55,007 nt of DNA. It comes from Noviherbaspirillum malthae. Its GTDB lineage: Bacteria; Pseudomonadota; Gammaproteobacteria; Burkholderiales; Burkholderiaceae_D. The notes under the pieces are model-generated. The model had not been told where the DNA came from, ran no database searches, and saw nothing but the letters and a program-made list of their open reading frames with translations. The translations under genes were made by a program, and so were the position numbers. The stretch spans positions 1 to 55,007 of the forward strand of contig NZ_JACYXF010000040.1 of assembly GCF_015352985.1 (NCBI RefSeq), written 5' to 3'. This document shows, one piece after another, positions 25,519-33,273 of this stretch (its first letter is position 1; each line of letters opens with the position of its first letter).

Positions 25519-26540
25519 ACGCCCCGGTCGACCTCTTCGCCCTGCTCCAAGCCACGAAAGAACATGCAGAAGCCCCCAACCTCGCTGACTATGACCGCTT
25601 TTTGGTCTGGTTTAGCGGCGGCAAGGATAGCCTCGCCTGCGTGCTCCATCTCCTGGAATGCGGCGTACCTCCCGCAAAGATTGAGATCGGTCACCATCTC
25701 GTCGATGGCCGGGAATCCTCAAGGCTGATGGACTGGCCAGTGACGGAATCCTACGTTCAAGCGTTTGCAAAGCATTTCGGCCTGAAATGCTATATGTCGT
25801 GGCGTAAGGGCGGCTTTGAACGGGAAATGCTGCGGGAAAATCAGAAGACAGCCCCTGTGGCATTCGAGTCGGAAGATGGCACGGTGCATGAGTTTGGTGG
25901 AGACGGTGGCTCCGAAAATACCCGCTTGAAGTTTCCGCAAACGTCAGCAGACCTGCGCGTCAGGTACTGCAGCAGCGCGGTCAAGATCGATGTAGGCGCA
26001 CGGGTGCTCGTTCACGAACCGAGATTCCAGCAAGGCAAAACCTTGGTGGTAACCGGCGAGCGGGCCGAAGAGTCGCCTTCTCGTGCCATGTACAAGGCGT
26101 TTGAGCCGCACCGCTGCGATCTACGGAATGGGAAAAAGGTGCAGCGCCATATCGACGCCTGGCGGCCCGTGCACAAGTGGACCGAGGCGCAGGTATGGGC
26201 AATCATTGAGCGGCATCGCGTCAATCCCCATCCGGCTTACTGGATTGGTTTTGGCCGCGCCTCTTGCCGTACCTGCATTTTCTCCAGTCCTTCTGGATGG
26301 GCCACCGTACGCCATTACATGCCGAAGGCTTTCATCCCAATAGCCACTTACGAACGACGCTTCGGATACACGATTCACCGTACCAAGACTGTCGATCAAC
26401 TGGCTGATAGCGGGGTCCCATTCGAGTGTGATGCACGCTGGATCACGATCGCCGACAGCTTCGAATACACGGAACCCATCATCGTCGACAGCTGGACGCT
26501 CCCGCCCGGTGCGTTCAAGGAGTCTGCAGGCCCCTCCTGA
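25515..26540 (+). CDS. PP-loop ATPase, PAPS reductase/DndC-like
   Basis: 341 residues from the ATG in the ATGA overlap. The PP-loop SGGKDS is at residues 34-39 in the context LVWFSGGKDSLACVLHL, typical of phosphoadenosine-phosphosulfate-reductase-family ATP pyrophosphatases that adenylate a substrate. A TGERAEES segment in the middle and a C-terminal CRTC motif (about residue 250) could hold sulfur or a metal. True PAPS reductases and DndC proteins have partners (sulfite reductase; DndB/D/E) that are absent here. Such lone PP-loop proteins are common on phages and large plasmids, perhaps modifying DNA or RNA with sulfur, but the substrate is unknown. Confidence 0.75.
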   Translation: MNAPVDLFALLQATKEHAEAPNLADYDRFLVWFSGGKDSLACVLHLLECGVPPAKIEIGHHLVDGRESSRLMDWPVTESYVQAFAKHFGLKCYMSWRKGGFEREMLRENQKTAPVAFESEDGTVHEFGGDGGSENTRLKFPQTSADLRVRYCSSAVKIDVGARVLVHEPRFQQGKTLVVTGERAEESPSRAMYKAFEPHRCDLRNGKKVQRHIDAWRPVHKWTEAQVWAIIERHRVNPHPAYWIGFGRASCRTCIFSSPSGWATVRHYMPKAFIPIATYERRFGYTIHRTKTVDQLADSGVPFECDARWITIADSFEYTEPIIVDSWTLPPGAFKESAGPS

Positions 26541-26818
26541 ACGTCCTGCGGTCGCCCACGTTCAGTCCACTTACTGCCTCATCCACGGATGGGGCAGTAA
26601 ACCTCACCGCAAGCTTTCCACTTTACCTCCGATACCTATGGGTATTGGTAGGTAAAGTCGGAGTTTCCATTGTAGAATCATGCCGTCGGGTGCTTACCCC
26701 GGCCACGCCGCGATGCGGCATCACAAGAATCCAATGCTTTTCTATGCCCAGGGCATCGAAGAGCTTGTTAAAAAGCTCACTCCTTTTCTACCACCGCTCA
26801 GCGGAAAAAGGAGCAATT
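26541..26818 (+). promoter_or_regulatory. 278-base leader with three strong hairpins before the DUF4942-like gene
   Basis: The stem TTACTGCCTCATCC / GGATGGGGCAGTAA spans 26571-26600 (14 pairs, one G-U). The stem CTTTACCT+CCGATACC / GGTATTGG+AGGTAAAG spans 26621-26657 (16 pairs, one bulged T, TATG loop). GAGCTT/AAGCTC is at 26761-26778. Then CTCCTTTT (26780-26787) pairs perfectly with AAAAGGAG (26806-26813), the ribosome site, around an inner CCGC-TCA-GCGG. No gene is evident in this stretch. Confidence 0.55.
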
Positions 26819-27730
26819 GTGCAACAGCAGACATCGTTGCTTGAGTTAATTTTTGACACAACACCGCCCGCAGAAACCGTCTCTTTCCAGAGCACCGACA
26901 CTGCGCTTCCTCCTCCACCAGCTCCACCAAAGACATCACTCAATGATGTTTTCGCAAGCTATCTCCGCATGGAAGCCCGTCTTGGACGCGTTTATAGCGA
27001 ACAACGGCATTTTGAAGAGCGGCTCTTTGGTGTGTCGCTTACCGAGGAAAAATCCACCGAATCCATCACACAAATCGCCAACCGTGCTATCAAGGCACTG
27101 GTGAGAAAAGCCGAACGCGAATTCGCTCCAGAGGGCGGAACGCTCAAGATTGATGAATACGAAGTACTGAAGGCAATCAATCAGTATGACTGGGAGGAAC
27201 GCTATCGCCGGTCCTCATGGAGGATAAAGGATGACGTTCCGAAGCTTGAGCTCGACCTGGACGCGGTCTGGCTTCACCTCGAGAACACCTATGGCGGCGA
27301 TGCCGGTGTCACGGCCGGCTTGCGGCAACAAGCCGCTAACCTGTTAAGTGTCTTTCACTTCGACAAAGCGGAGACGATTCGGCGGACTGCAAATTCCATC
27401 AACGTGGATCTTCGAATCTGGTCTGAAAAGAAGGATTACGGCCAGAACAAAGGCATGTTGGAGCCCTCGTACCACAGTGGCGATACACGACTGAAAGCGT
27501 TCAGTAGCCTCCGCTGTTTCGCCAAATGGGCTGAACTGTTCGACCTTGCCAACCGGCTCAACCCTGAATTCCACGACATGGCCAATTATGGCTTCTGCTA
27601 CAACTCCCGAGAGAAGCGCTCTTTTCCCGGGCTGGAGATCGTCATGTACAAAGAACGCTGGGAATGGCGGTTTTCTCATGAAGTAGCCGAGAAATTGATG
27701 CTGTTCTTAGGCGAATACGCAATAGAGTAA
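26819..27730 (+). CDS. DUF4942-like plasmid protein (GTG start)
   Basis: 303 residues from the GTG at 26819, which has AAGGAG five bases upstream; the open frame extends 58 codons upstream through the hairpin region without a start supported by a ribosome site. After a Pro-rich linker the protein is helical (ERLFGVSLTEEKSTESITQIANRAIKALVRKAEREF). The C-terminal block, IEVPGLEIVMYKERWEWRF-like with SHEVAEKLMLFL, resembles DUF4942 proteins that accompany methyltransferase/helicase genes on plasmids. No catalytic motif seen. It lies directly before the methyltransferase-helicase gene. Confidence 0.5.
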   Translation: MQQQTSLLELIFDTTPPAETVSFQSTDTALPPPPAPPKTSLNDVFASYLRMEARLGRVYSEQRHFEERLFGVSLTEEKSTESITQIANRAIKALVRKAEREFAPEGGTLKIDEYEVLKAINQYDWEERYRRSSWRIKDDVPKLELDLDAVWLHLENTYGGDAGVTAGLRQQAANLLSVFHFDKAETIRRTANSINVDLRIWSEKKDYGQNKGMLEPSYHSGDTRLKAFSSLRCFAKWAELFDLANRLNPEFHDMANYGFCYNSREKRSFPGLEIVMYKERWEWRFSHEVAEKLMLFLGEYAIE

Positions 27731-27736
27731 TACCCC

Positions 27737-27829
27737 GCAAGCCCTTATGGGCTTGCAAATGGCCTCGCTCCGCCATTTGCAAGCCGCGTGCTTTCCTGTT
27801 TTTCACGCCATTCCATGGCAATTACAGGA
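27737..27829 (+). promoter_or_regulatory. Mutually exclusive hairpins and sequestered ribosome site before the methyltransferase-helicase gene
   Basis: GCAAGCCC-TTAT-GGGCTTGC (27737-27756) overlaps a perfect 14-base stem GGCTTGCAAATGGC / GCCATTTGCAAGCC (27750-27763 with 27772-27785). The bases 27750-27756 can join only one of them. Downstream TCCTGT (27794-27799) pairs with ACAGGA (27824-27829) of the ribosome site, enclosing GCCAT-TCC-ATGGC (27807-27819). Confidence 0.58.
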
Positions 27830-27837
27830 GAATCAAA

Positions 27838-30800
27838 ATGGAAAACACGACCTGGTACGACCCACTTCGTAACCTGCGGAGCTTGGGGAGTCAAAAGGAG
27901 AAAATCGCTCACATGGGTGAGCTTGCCGCACAACGGCGCCAGCATCTGGGCCAGTTCTTCACACCTGACGCTATTGCCGCCTTGATGTGGCGAATCGTCT
28001 CATCCCTGCCAGTCCAGTCGATTCTCGACAACAGTATTGGCTCCGCACGCCTTCTGCAATTTGCAGATCCGTCAAAGCACCACCTGTACGGCGTCGACGT
28101 ACATGCCAAGACCGTCGACCATGTAAAGGAAGTCATATCGGCGGCAGGATTTCAATGCGATATCCTCACCGCCGGCATGCAGGATATCCGTCCGCGGTCA
28201 ATCGACCTCGCATTGATCAATCCGCCCTTCTCGATCCACCTCGAAAGTCCGGCACTGTCCCATTTTCACGGTTGTACAAAAATGGGACGCTTCGGCCCTA
28301 ATTCGAGCGCCATCAGCGACGAATATGCCGTGTTCCAAGCATTGGATGCGGCTTCGATAGTGGTGGCGCTGTTGCCGCGATCCAGCGCTGACTCGATCCG
28401 GGCACGCAACGCGCCATGGAGTTCGATTTCAATCCAGTACCGTCTACGTGCGGTTCTTGACCTCCCTGCTAACGCATTCAAGGAGGAAGGCGCCAACGTC
28501 GAAACGTCCGTCGTAGTTTTTGGGGAAATCCGAGGCTACTCGAAACATGACCATATCCAACTGGTTGATCTGAATGATCCGCTTCCGGATTTCGGTCTGG
28601 GGAAGGCGCTGGAGCGACGCTATGGCAAACCTTCGCTTGGCTTCCAGCATATCGAGGACAAGGAGCCCACGATCACCCTTCCGGCGACGAATGATCCCTC
28701 GGTCACGATCGCATTAGATGGGCGGCGGATCAAAGTCGGCTACAAGTGCGGGTTCACCCAGGCACGTGTTGCCAACGCCATCTTGGGCAAGCGGATCTTT
28801 TCGACCGACCAGACACGGCTCCCTCGAGGAGTACGTTACTCAGGTCAAGGCCGGCTAGATCTGGAGGTCTACCTCATGCAGACGGACCCGATGCAAGCCT
28901 TCGAGGACTTACTGGCGACAATCAGAGACGCCGGCGGCGTTCCAGTCGTCAAACCCGGGGGGACGGAGACACTACGCAACAAAGCCAGACGTAAGGCCCG
29001 CGCTTCCTGTCCTATGCGGCATACGGTCTGGTCACGAGGCGCTAGCTCTGCTGCAGAGGTCGTGGGAAAGGCCACCCAGACGCACAACGTCGATCCGTCA
29101 ATATGGCTGTCGCCGGTTATCAGGGCAGGCGAAGAGGTCCAGTTCTCCAGGCAAGCCGATGGAAAATTCACGTTCCAGAAAAAGGGAAAGGAATACCTCA
29201 TCACTGCCGACGAGTTGGAGAATCGATTCGCCCTTCAGGGGGTGGTCGAGGACTGGCAGGTAGTGCACAGTGGACTTCGGGAGAAGTTTCCACAGCACGC
29301 GGCGCTACTCACGAAGCGGGCAAAGCACTTGGGAATCGATCAGTGGCTTACTTGGGAGTTCCAGCTGCAGGACACCGTCGAGCTTCTCATGAAACCAACG
29401 GGAGGAATCGCAGCATGGAAACAGGCCTGCGGGAAATCCCGCCTCGCTGTCGCCTTGATCCTTCTGTCCGGTGTTAAGCACGGTCTTATCGTGCTTGAAT
29501 CGCGGCTGATCGATGAGATGGTTGCGCAAATCCGTAAGCTTCCGATTGACATGGCCGACGTCAACGTCATCGACGAGCCGGGCAAACTCAGCACACTGCG
29601 CAGATACAACATAATTGCGTATGAACGACTGAGGATGCCGATCGATGCACAACGGTCCAAGGCCGTTACTTATGCGAAGCGGCTTCGCCGCCGAATTGGA
29701 CTGGTGACGGCCGACGAAGGCGAACGGCTCTCAAACATCGACTCCGATCAGTCACGTGCGCTGATGCAGTTAAGCGCAAGGCGGCGATACGTGCTGTCGG
29801 GCACACCGATCAGCAACTATCCACGCGATATCCATGGGGTCCTCCTCTTTACCAGCGGAGATGGCAACGCCTCCCAACCTTATGGCCTTCATCAACCATA
29901 TATGGAGGAGCGCTTCATCAATTCGATGGAGTTCGCCTCCCGGGGGATTGACGCGATCCGCAATGATTTCGTCGTCGTGGAATGGTGTACCTGGGAATTC
30001 GCCGACACGCTAAGGGAGGGAGCAAAGCGTGAGGTGCCGAAGATCGCCAACGTTGAGAAGTACCGGGCATGGCTGGCGCCGCACGTCAAACGACGGATCA
30101 CCGAAGAGCCGGAGGTTGCAAAGTACATTCAGCTTCCCAAGCTCACCTACGAGACGATCGACGTGGAATGGGACAAGGAGCATTTGGCCTTTTACCTGAA
30201 AGCAGCTGATGACTTCGCCGAGTGGTACAAGCAATCGGATGGGGTGACGAAGAACAACCTCGCAGTGCTCCTGGCCCGCCTGATGGCTGTCCAGACTGCC
30301 TTGAATGTTCCTCAGGACGGTGTCGATGGAATGCCTGCCTTCACCGGCTTGACGTCCAAGCAACGGGCCGTTATCGACCACTTGGCAACGCTCGCGTCTG
30401 AAGGCAAGAAGGCATTGGTGTTCACCGAACATCCAACTGTCGTTGACATCTTCCATCGTGAGCTCAAGGCGCGAGGAGTTGAGACAGTCCGTTTCCATGG
30501 TGGCATCCCCATAAAAAAGCGGGTCAAGGATAAGGATGATCACTTTGTCAATGGAAGTGCGTCGCACCTCATCGCAACAAAACGCTCGGCGCGCGCCGGT
30601 TACAACTTGCCGATGGCCGACGTTGTCGTATTTGCTGACAGAAACTGGAGTCACAAAAATGAAGACCAAGCCGTACGCAGGCCGTTGCGGGTGGAGCGAA
30701 AGGCACCAGTGGAGTGCCGGTATTTCCACATTCCAGGCAGCCTTGACGTCTACCAGGCGCAGATGGTTGCCTTCAAAAAAGATTCCGCCGACGCGGGTCT

Positions 30801-30939
30801 TGATTGGGCTACGCCTGAATTAGGTGATCAGGAGTTTTTGCACCTGTCCACCATTCTCGACCGTTTCATTGAAGAAATAGCCAGCCTCCGCGGAATGCGC
30901 ACTTACGAGATGCGCGAACTGCTCAAGAAGGCTGCATAA
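27838..30939 (+). CDS. N6-adenine methyltransferase-like domain fused to SNF2-type helicase
   Basis: 1,033 residues. N-terminal methyltransferase-like domain: GQFFTP (38-43), DNSIGSA in place of motif I (64-70), catalytic motif NPPF (128-131). C-terminal superfamily 2 helicase: a Walker A-like CGKS (532-534 region) within AAWKQACGKSRLAVALILL, DEGE as the DExx box (626-629), SGTPIS as motif III (from 654), and AGYNLP plus QAVRRPLR as motifs V and VI (944-951). The fusion recalls DarB-like antirestriction proteins of P1-type phages and plasmid methylase/helicase proteins. No nuclease or target-recognition domain was recognised, so it is not a standard restriction enzyme. It could protect incoming DNA or remodel protein-bound DNA. 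Confidence 0.72.
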   Translation: MENTTWYDPLRNLRSLGSQKEKIAHMGELAAQRRQHLGQFFTPDAIAALMWRIVSSLPVQSILDNSIGSARLLQFADPSKHHLYGVDVHAKTVDHVKEVISAAGFQCDILTAGMQDIRPRSIDLALINPPFSIHLESPALSHFHGCTKMGRFGPNSSAISDEYAVFQALDAASIVVALLPRSSADSIRARNAPWSSISIQYRLRAVLDLPANAFKEEGANVETSVVVFGEIRGYSKHDHIQLVDLNDPLPDFGLGKALERRYGKPSLGFQHIEDKEPTITLPATNDPSVTIALDGRRIKVGYKCGFTQARVANAILGKRIFSTDQTRLPRGVRYSGQGRLDLEVYLMQTDPMQAFEDLLATIRDAGGVPVVKPGGTETLRNKARRKARASCPMRHTVWSRGASSAAEVVGKATQTHNVDPSIWLSPVIRAGEEVQFSRQADGKFTFQKKGKEYLITADELENRFALQGVVEDWQVVHSGLREKFPQHAALLTKRAKHLGIDQWLTWEFQLQDTVELLMKPTGGIAAWKQACGKSRLAVALILLSGVKHGLIVLESRLIDEMVAQIRKLPIDMADVNVIDEPGKLSTLRRYNIIAYERLRMPIDAQRSKAVTYAKRLRRRIGLVTADEGERLSNIDSDQSRALMQLSARRRYVLSGTPISNYPRDIHGVLLFTSGDGNASQPYGLHQPYMEERFINSMEFASRGIDAIRNDFVVVEWCTWEFADTLREGAKREVPKIANVEKYRAWLAPHVKRRITEEPEVAKYIQLPKLTYETIDVEWDKEHLAFYLKAADDFAEWYKQSDGVTKNNLAVLLARLMAVQTALNVPQDGVDGMPAFTGLTSKQRAVIDHLATLASEGKKALVFTEHPTVVDIFHRELKARGVETVRFHGGIPIKKRVKDKDDHFVNGSASHLIATKRSARAGYNLPMADVVVFADRNWSHKNEDQAVRRPLRVERKAPVECRYFHIPGSLDVYQAQMVAFKKDSADAGLDWATPELGDQEFLHLSTILDRFIEEIASLRGMRTYEMRELLKKAA

Positions 30940-30949
30940 CCGCAAACCA

Positions 30950-31034
30950 CACTCCCCAATTTAGCGGGGAGTGCTCCAACCATGACCGACATCACGGTCG
31001 ACTTCCTGGCGACCTCGCCAGCATCAAAGGAAAG
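30950..31034 (+). promoter_or_regulatory. Hairpin after the methyltransferase-helicase gene and leader of the 31042 gene
   Basis: ACTCCCC/GGGGAGT (30950-30972) is a possible terminator without a U-tract. It is followed by GACCG/CGGTC (about 30984-30999) and CTGGCG-ACCT-CGCCAG (31006-31021) just before the AAAGGAAAG ribosome site, whose GGAA can pair with TTCC at 31003-31006. The pairing is weaker than in the other leaders. Confidence 0.42.
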
Positions 31035-31041
31035 ACTTGCT

Positions 31042-31275
31042 ATGGCAACTACTATCAACGAAGCAGACGTAACACTAGGCGACGGAATGGTAACCGTCCG
31101 CCGAAAAGGTTCCAGTTCACTGGTCATTGCCAACGTATTGGGCACGGTAGCGACCGAGGCATCTGAAGCGATTTACCTCGATCGCCTTGTGCATAAGCCG
31201 TTTGAACAATCGCTGGGCAATTTTGCAGTGACGGGTGCAATTTCGAGCGTCCTCCACCACTCAAAGGCAAAGTAA
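31042..31275 (+). CDS. Small hypothetical protein
   Basis: 77 residues (MATTINEADVTLGDGMVTVRRKG...). The ATG at 31042 is preferred because the 60 bases between it and the earlier in-frame ATG (30982) look like a structured leader. Soluble, beta-rich start. Family not recognised. Confidence 0.42.
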   Translation: MATTINEADVTLGDGMVTVRRKGSSSLVIANVLGTVATEASEAIYLDRLVHKPFEQSLGNFAVTGAISSVLHHSKAK

Positions 31276-31288
31276 GAAGCCGGCCGGA

Positions 31289-31321
31289 CCCAAGGGGGTG
31301 ACCCCTTGGGCTGTGCCCAAG
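31289..31321 (+). promoter_or_regulatory. Mutually exclusive hairpins before the 31336 gene
   Basis: CCCAAGGGG-GTGA-CCCCTTGGG (31289-31310) and CTTGGGC-TGT-GCCCAAG (31305-31321) share bases 31305-31310. This is the third case in the block of two strong hairpins competing for one arm ahead of a start codon. Confidence 0.52.
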
Positions 31322-31335
31322 AGAAGAAAGGATCT

Positions 31336-31674
31336 GTGTTGTTCAAGAATATCAAGAACCCACTACACACACTGACGATAGCCGAATTTTTTGCGACCTT
31401 TCGGCCAATCGAGAACTTGCCTAACCAAGGCGACCAATTACAGGGCCGTCTGTTTGCTGCCGGCGGCCTAGACGAAGCCTACGTTCAGAAAATCTATGCG
31501 ACGGCGCCACTTCGGGTATGGACCGTCACGCATTCCGATGATATGACTACGATCATAAATGGGATGCATACCGGATACCGGATCGGCTATTTGATAACGG
31601 AAGTATCCGCAGAAGAAGGCATCACCTACGAGGCACTCGATCCGAACGAGCTCTTCTTCCATTTCGAAACATGA
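31336..31674 (+). CDS. Small hypothetical protein (GTG or TTG start)
   Basis: About 112 residues. The start is a GTG at 31336 or the TTG directly after it; AAAGGA lies a few bases upstream. Soluble, mixed alpha/beta (TIAEFFATFRPIENLPNQGDQ; RVWTVTHSDDMTTIINGM; GYRIGYLITEVSAEEG). No family recognised. A strong terminator follows about 80 bases later, so this is the last gene of the plus-strand block. Confidence 0.5.
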   Translation: MLFKNIKNPLHTLTIAEFFATFRPIENLPNQGDQLQGRLFAAGGLDEAYVQKIYATAPLRVWTVTHSDDMTTIINGMHTGYRIGYLITEVSAEEGITYEALDPNELFFHFET

Positions 31675-31755
31675 TGCGGTGAGGTGAAGTCATGAAATAC
31701 ACAAGGCCTAAAGCCGAGAACTAACCCAGCTGCTACATTACCCTTCGCAATCTTG

Positions 31756-31780
31756 GCCCCTCTTTGAGGGGCTTTTTTTT
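31756..31780 (+). terminator. Rho-independent terminator closing the accessory block
   Basis: GCCCCTC-TTT-GAGGGGC (31756-31772) followed by eight T residues (31773-31780): a textbook intrinsic terminator on the plus strand. Confidence 0.92.
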
Positions 31781-31922
31781 CGCTCAGGGAAATTAGACTC
31801 GACCTGCAAACTCTCATCCGATTTCGTCGCGCCTTATAACCAGCCGCACTTCCGACAACGGCCACAACCGGACCTTCCTTCGCCACGCAAACCTGCATCT
31901 GAATAGCGCGACGCCTATGCCA

Positions 31923-32207
31923 TTATGTCGTCAGCTGCGTGCGCACTTGGGCCAGCAATGCGGCAATGTCCGACACCATCGGTTCGGCGACGGGGATCAC
32001 GATCGCATGGCTTTTGCCGCCATAGCGCAGGTTGAATTTTGTCTGGCCTGTCGTGTCGCCCGGAATCGTTTGGCCCGTCATGTCGTTCAGGCGCACCAGC
32101 CATCCAGGCGGGACCGGGGCAACGGCAAGACCCTCTGTATAAGCGAGACCCCACAACGCAACCAAGTCGTGCTGCACTGCTGGGTCACGCAATCGTTTTG
32201 CATCCAC
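31923..32207 (-). CDS. Small hypothetical protein
   Basis: 94 residues from a GTG at 32207 (MDAKRLRDPAVQHDLVALWGLAYTEG...), with AGAG seven bases upstream. It follows the 32217-32417 gene at ten bases on the same strand, suggesting a two-gene unit. The composition is normal coding-like, with no family recognised. Confidence 0.45.
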   Translation of the reverse strand: MDAKRLRDPAVQHDLVALWGLAYTEGLAVAPVPPGWLVRLNDMTGQTIPGDTTGQTKFNLRYGGKSHAIVIPVAEPMVSDIAALLAQVRTQLTT

Positions 32208-32216
32208 TTTGCAGCT

Positions 32217-32417
32217 CTAATACGCTTTCAGAATGTTTTCGACGGCTTGCACACACCCCAGCGCCATCAAGGTGGCGGTGTCTGGCAAGCCGGCCACCGC
32301 GTAGGTGATCCCGGCCAGCAAGTTGTCCGCTACGCCTAGATACGAATGCGGGGGCGCCGGCGGCGCGGCCGTGACCGCACCCAGCGTTACGTTGACATCA
32401 CCGGTAATCGGTTCCAT
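32217..32417 (-). CDS. Small hypothetical protein
   Basis: 66 residues, Ala/Pro/Val-rich with a mildly hydrophobic centre (LGVADNLLAGITYAVAGL). AGAGG lies about ten bases before the ATG. First gene of a probable pair with the 94-residue protein. Function unknown; could be a small membrane-associated or toxin-antitoxin-like pair, without direct evidence. Confidence 0.42.
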   Translation of the reverse strand: MEPITGDVNVTLGAVTAAPPAPPHSYLGVADNLLAGITYAVAGLPDTATLMALGCVQAVENILKAY

Positions 32418-32619
32418 GGCAGCAGCCTCTTTCTGGAAATTTAAGTGTGTATTGGAATAGGTGGCCCACCATCAGTTCCAGCAATCATCATTGGTATTTG
32501 CGCACATCTTCTGTGCTTTAGGCATTTTTACTCTTCGCAAAAAGACAAGAAATGGGAATGCAGCGCCAGAAAGAAGCGCAATAATAGGATGAAAGGATTG
32601 CCTAATGAAAGGGTAAAAC

Positions 32620-33273
32620 ATGGCAGTAATTCTTGCTCCGCACCACGGCCGGCTCACTCATGGATACCTTACGGACCGTTACGGTAACGATCCGTATGTG
32701 TGGACCTCCCCCTTTTTATGGAGCCACTGCCATGCTCGCTCGCGAGCTCCGAGTTTTGGGTCGGCTACCACAGGGCCATTCGTATATGGCCACGATGCCG
32801 TGTTTTTCGTCACGCATGACCAGATAACAAAACAACTCTTTTGCGATTGCGTGTTCGTGGTGGCGGACGTCGTTCCGATAAATGCGGCGGCGGCACTGTA
32901 TCCGCCTTCACATGCCGCCAGCCATTACCATTTCGACCATGGGCTTGGGCGCAATCCTTCTCATCAGCATAGCAACACCACGCGTTTTGCGGATCGCGAC
33001 CTGTCATTCGTGCCGCACCCGCCGATGCCGATCGGTAATTGGATCGAAAGCCATGTCGATCGGCGTGGGCAAACGGTAGTGGACTATTTTGCGACGAAAC
33101 GGCGCAAGAATGTACGGATCATTACGCGCCGCGCACAGGAGTTGTATGACCGCATCGTCGCGTGGACCGACCAGCCGGGCCATCAGCGGCTATCGCGACT
33201 GCCACTGTCCTCCCTCCAGCCAATCCCGCCCGATTATCCGGCTGCACAGCCGATCAACTGGCATATTTCCTGA
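32620..33273 (+). CDS. Histidine-rich hypothetical protein
   Basis: 217 residues; AAAGGG precedes the ATG. The middle (about 95-120) has many His residues (SHAASHYHFDHGLGRN...SHQHSN). The C-terminus is basic (ATKRRKNVRIITRRAQELYDRI). No signal peptide. No family recognised; metal binding is possible from composition only. Confidence 0.45.
   Translation: MAVILAPHHGRLTHGYLTDRYGNDPYVWTSPFLWSHCHARSRAPSFGSATTGPFVYGHDAVFFVTHDQITKQLFCDCVFVVADVVPINAAAALYPPSHAASHYHFDHGLGRNPSHQHSNTTRFADRDLSFVPHPPMPIGNWIESHVDRRGQTVVDYFATKRRKNVRIITRRAQELYDRIVAWTDQPGHQRLSRLPLSSLQPIPPDYPAAQPINWHIS

Noticed and set aside
25515..26540. Dnd phosphorothioation system
   Set aside because: Only a PP-loop protein is present; no DndB, DndD, DndE or cysteine desulfurase, so DndC cannot be asserted.
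18136..26804. CRISPR array or transposon-borne repeat family from the repeated mini-hairpins
   Set aside because: The copies are short, unevenly spaced by kilobases and differ in stem sequence; no cas genes.
30010..30729. 239-codon minus-strand open frame
   Set aside because: Antisense to the helicase motifs of the fusion protein; typical shadow frame.
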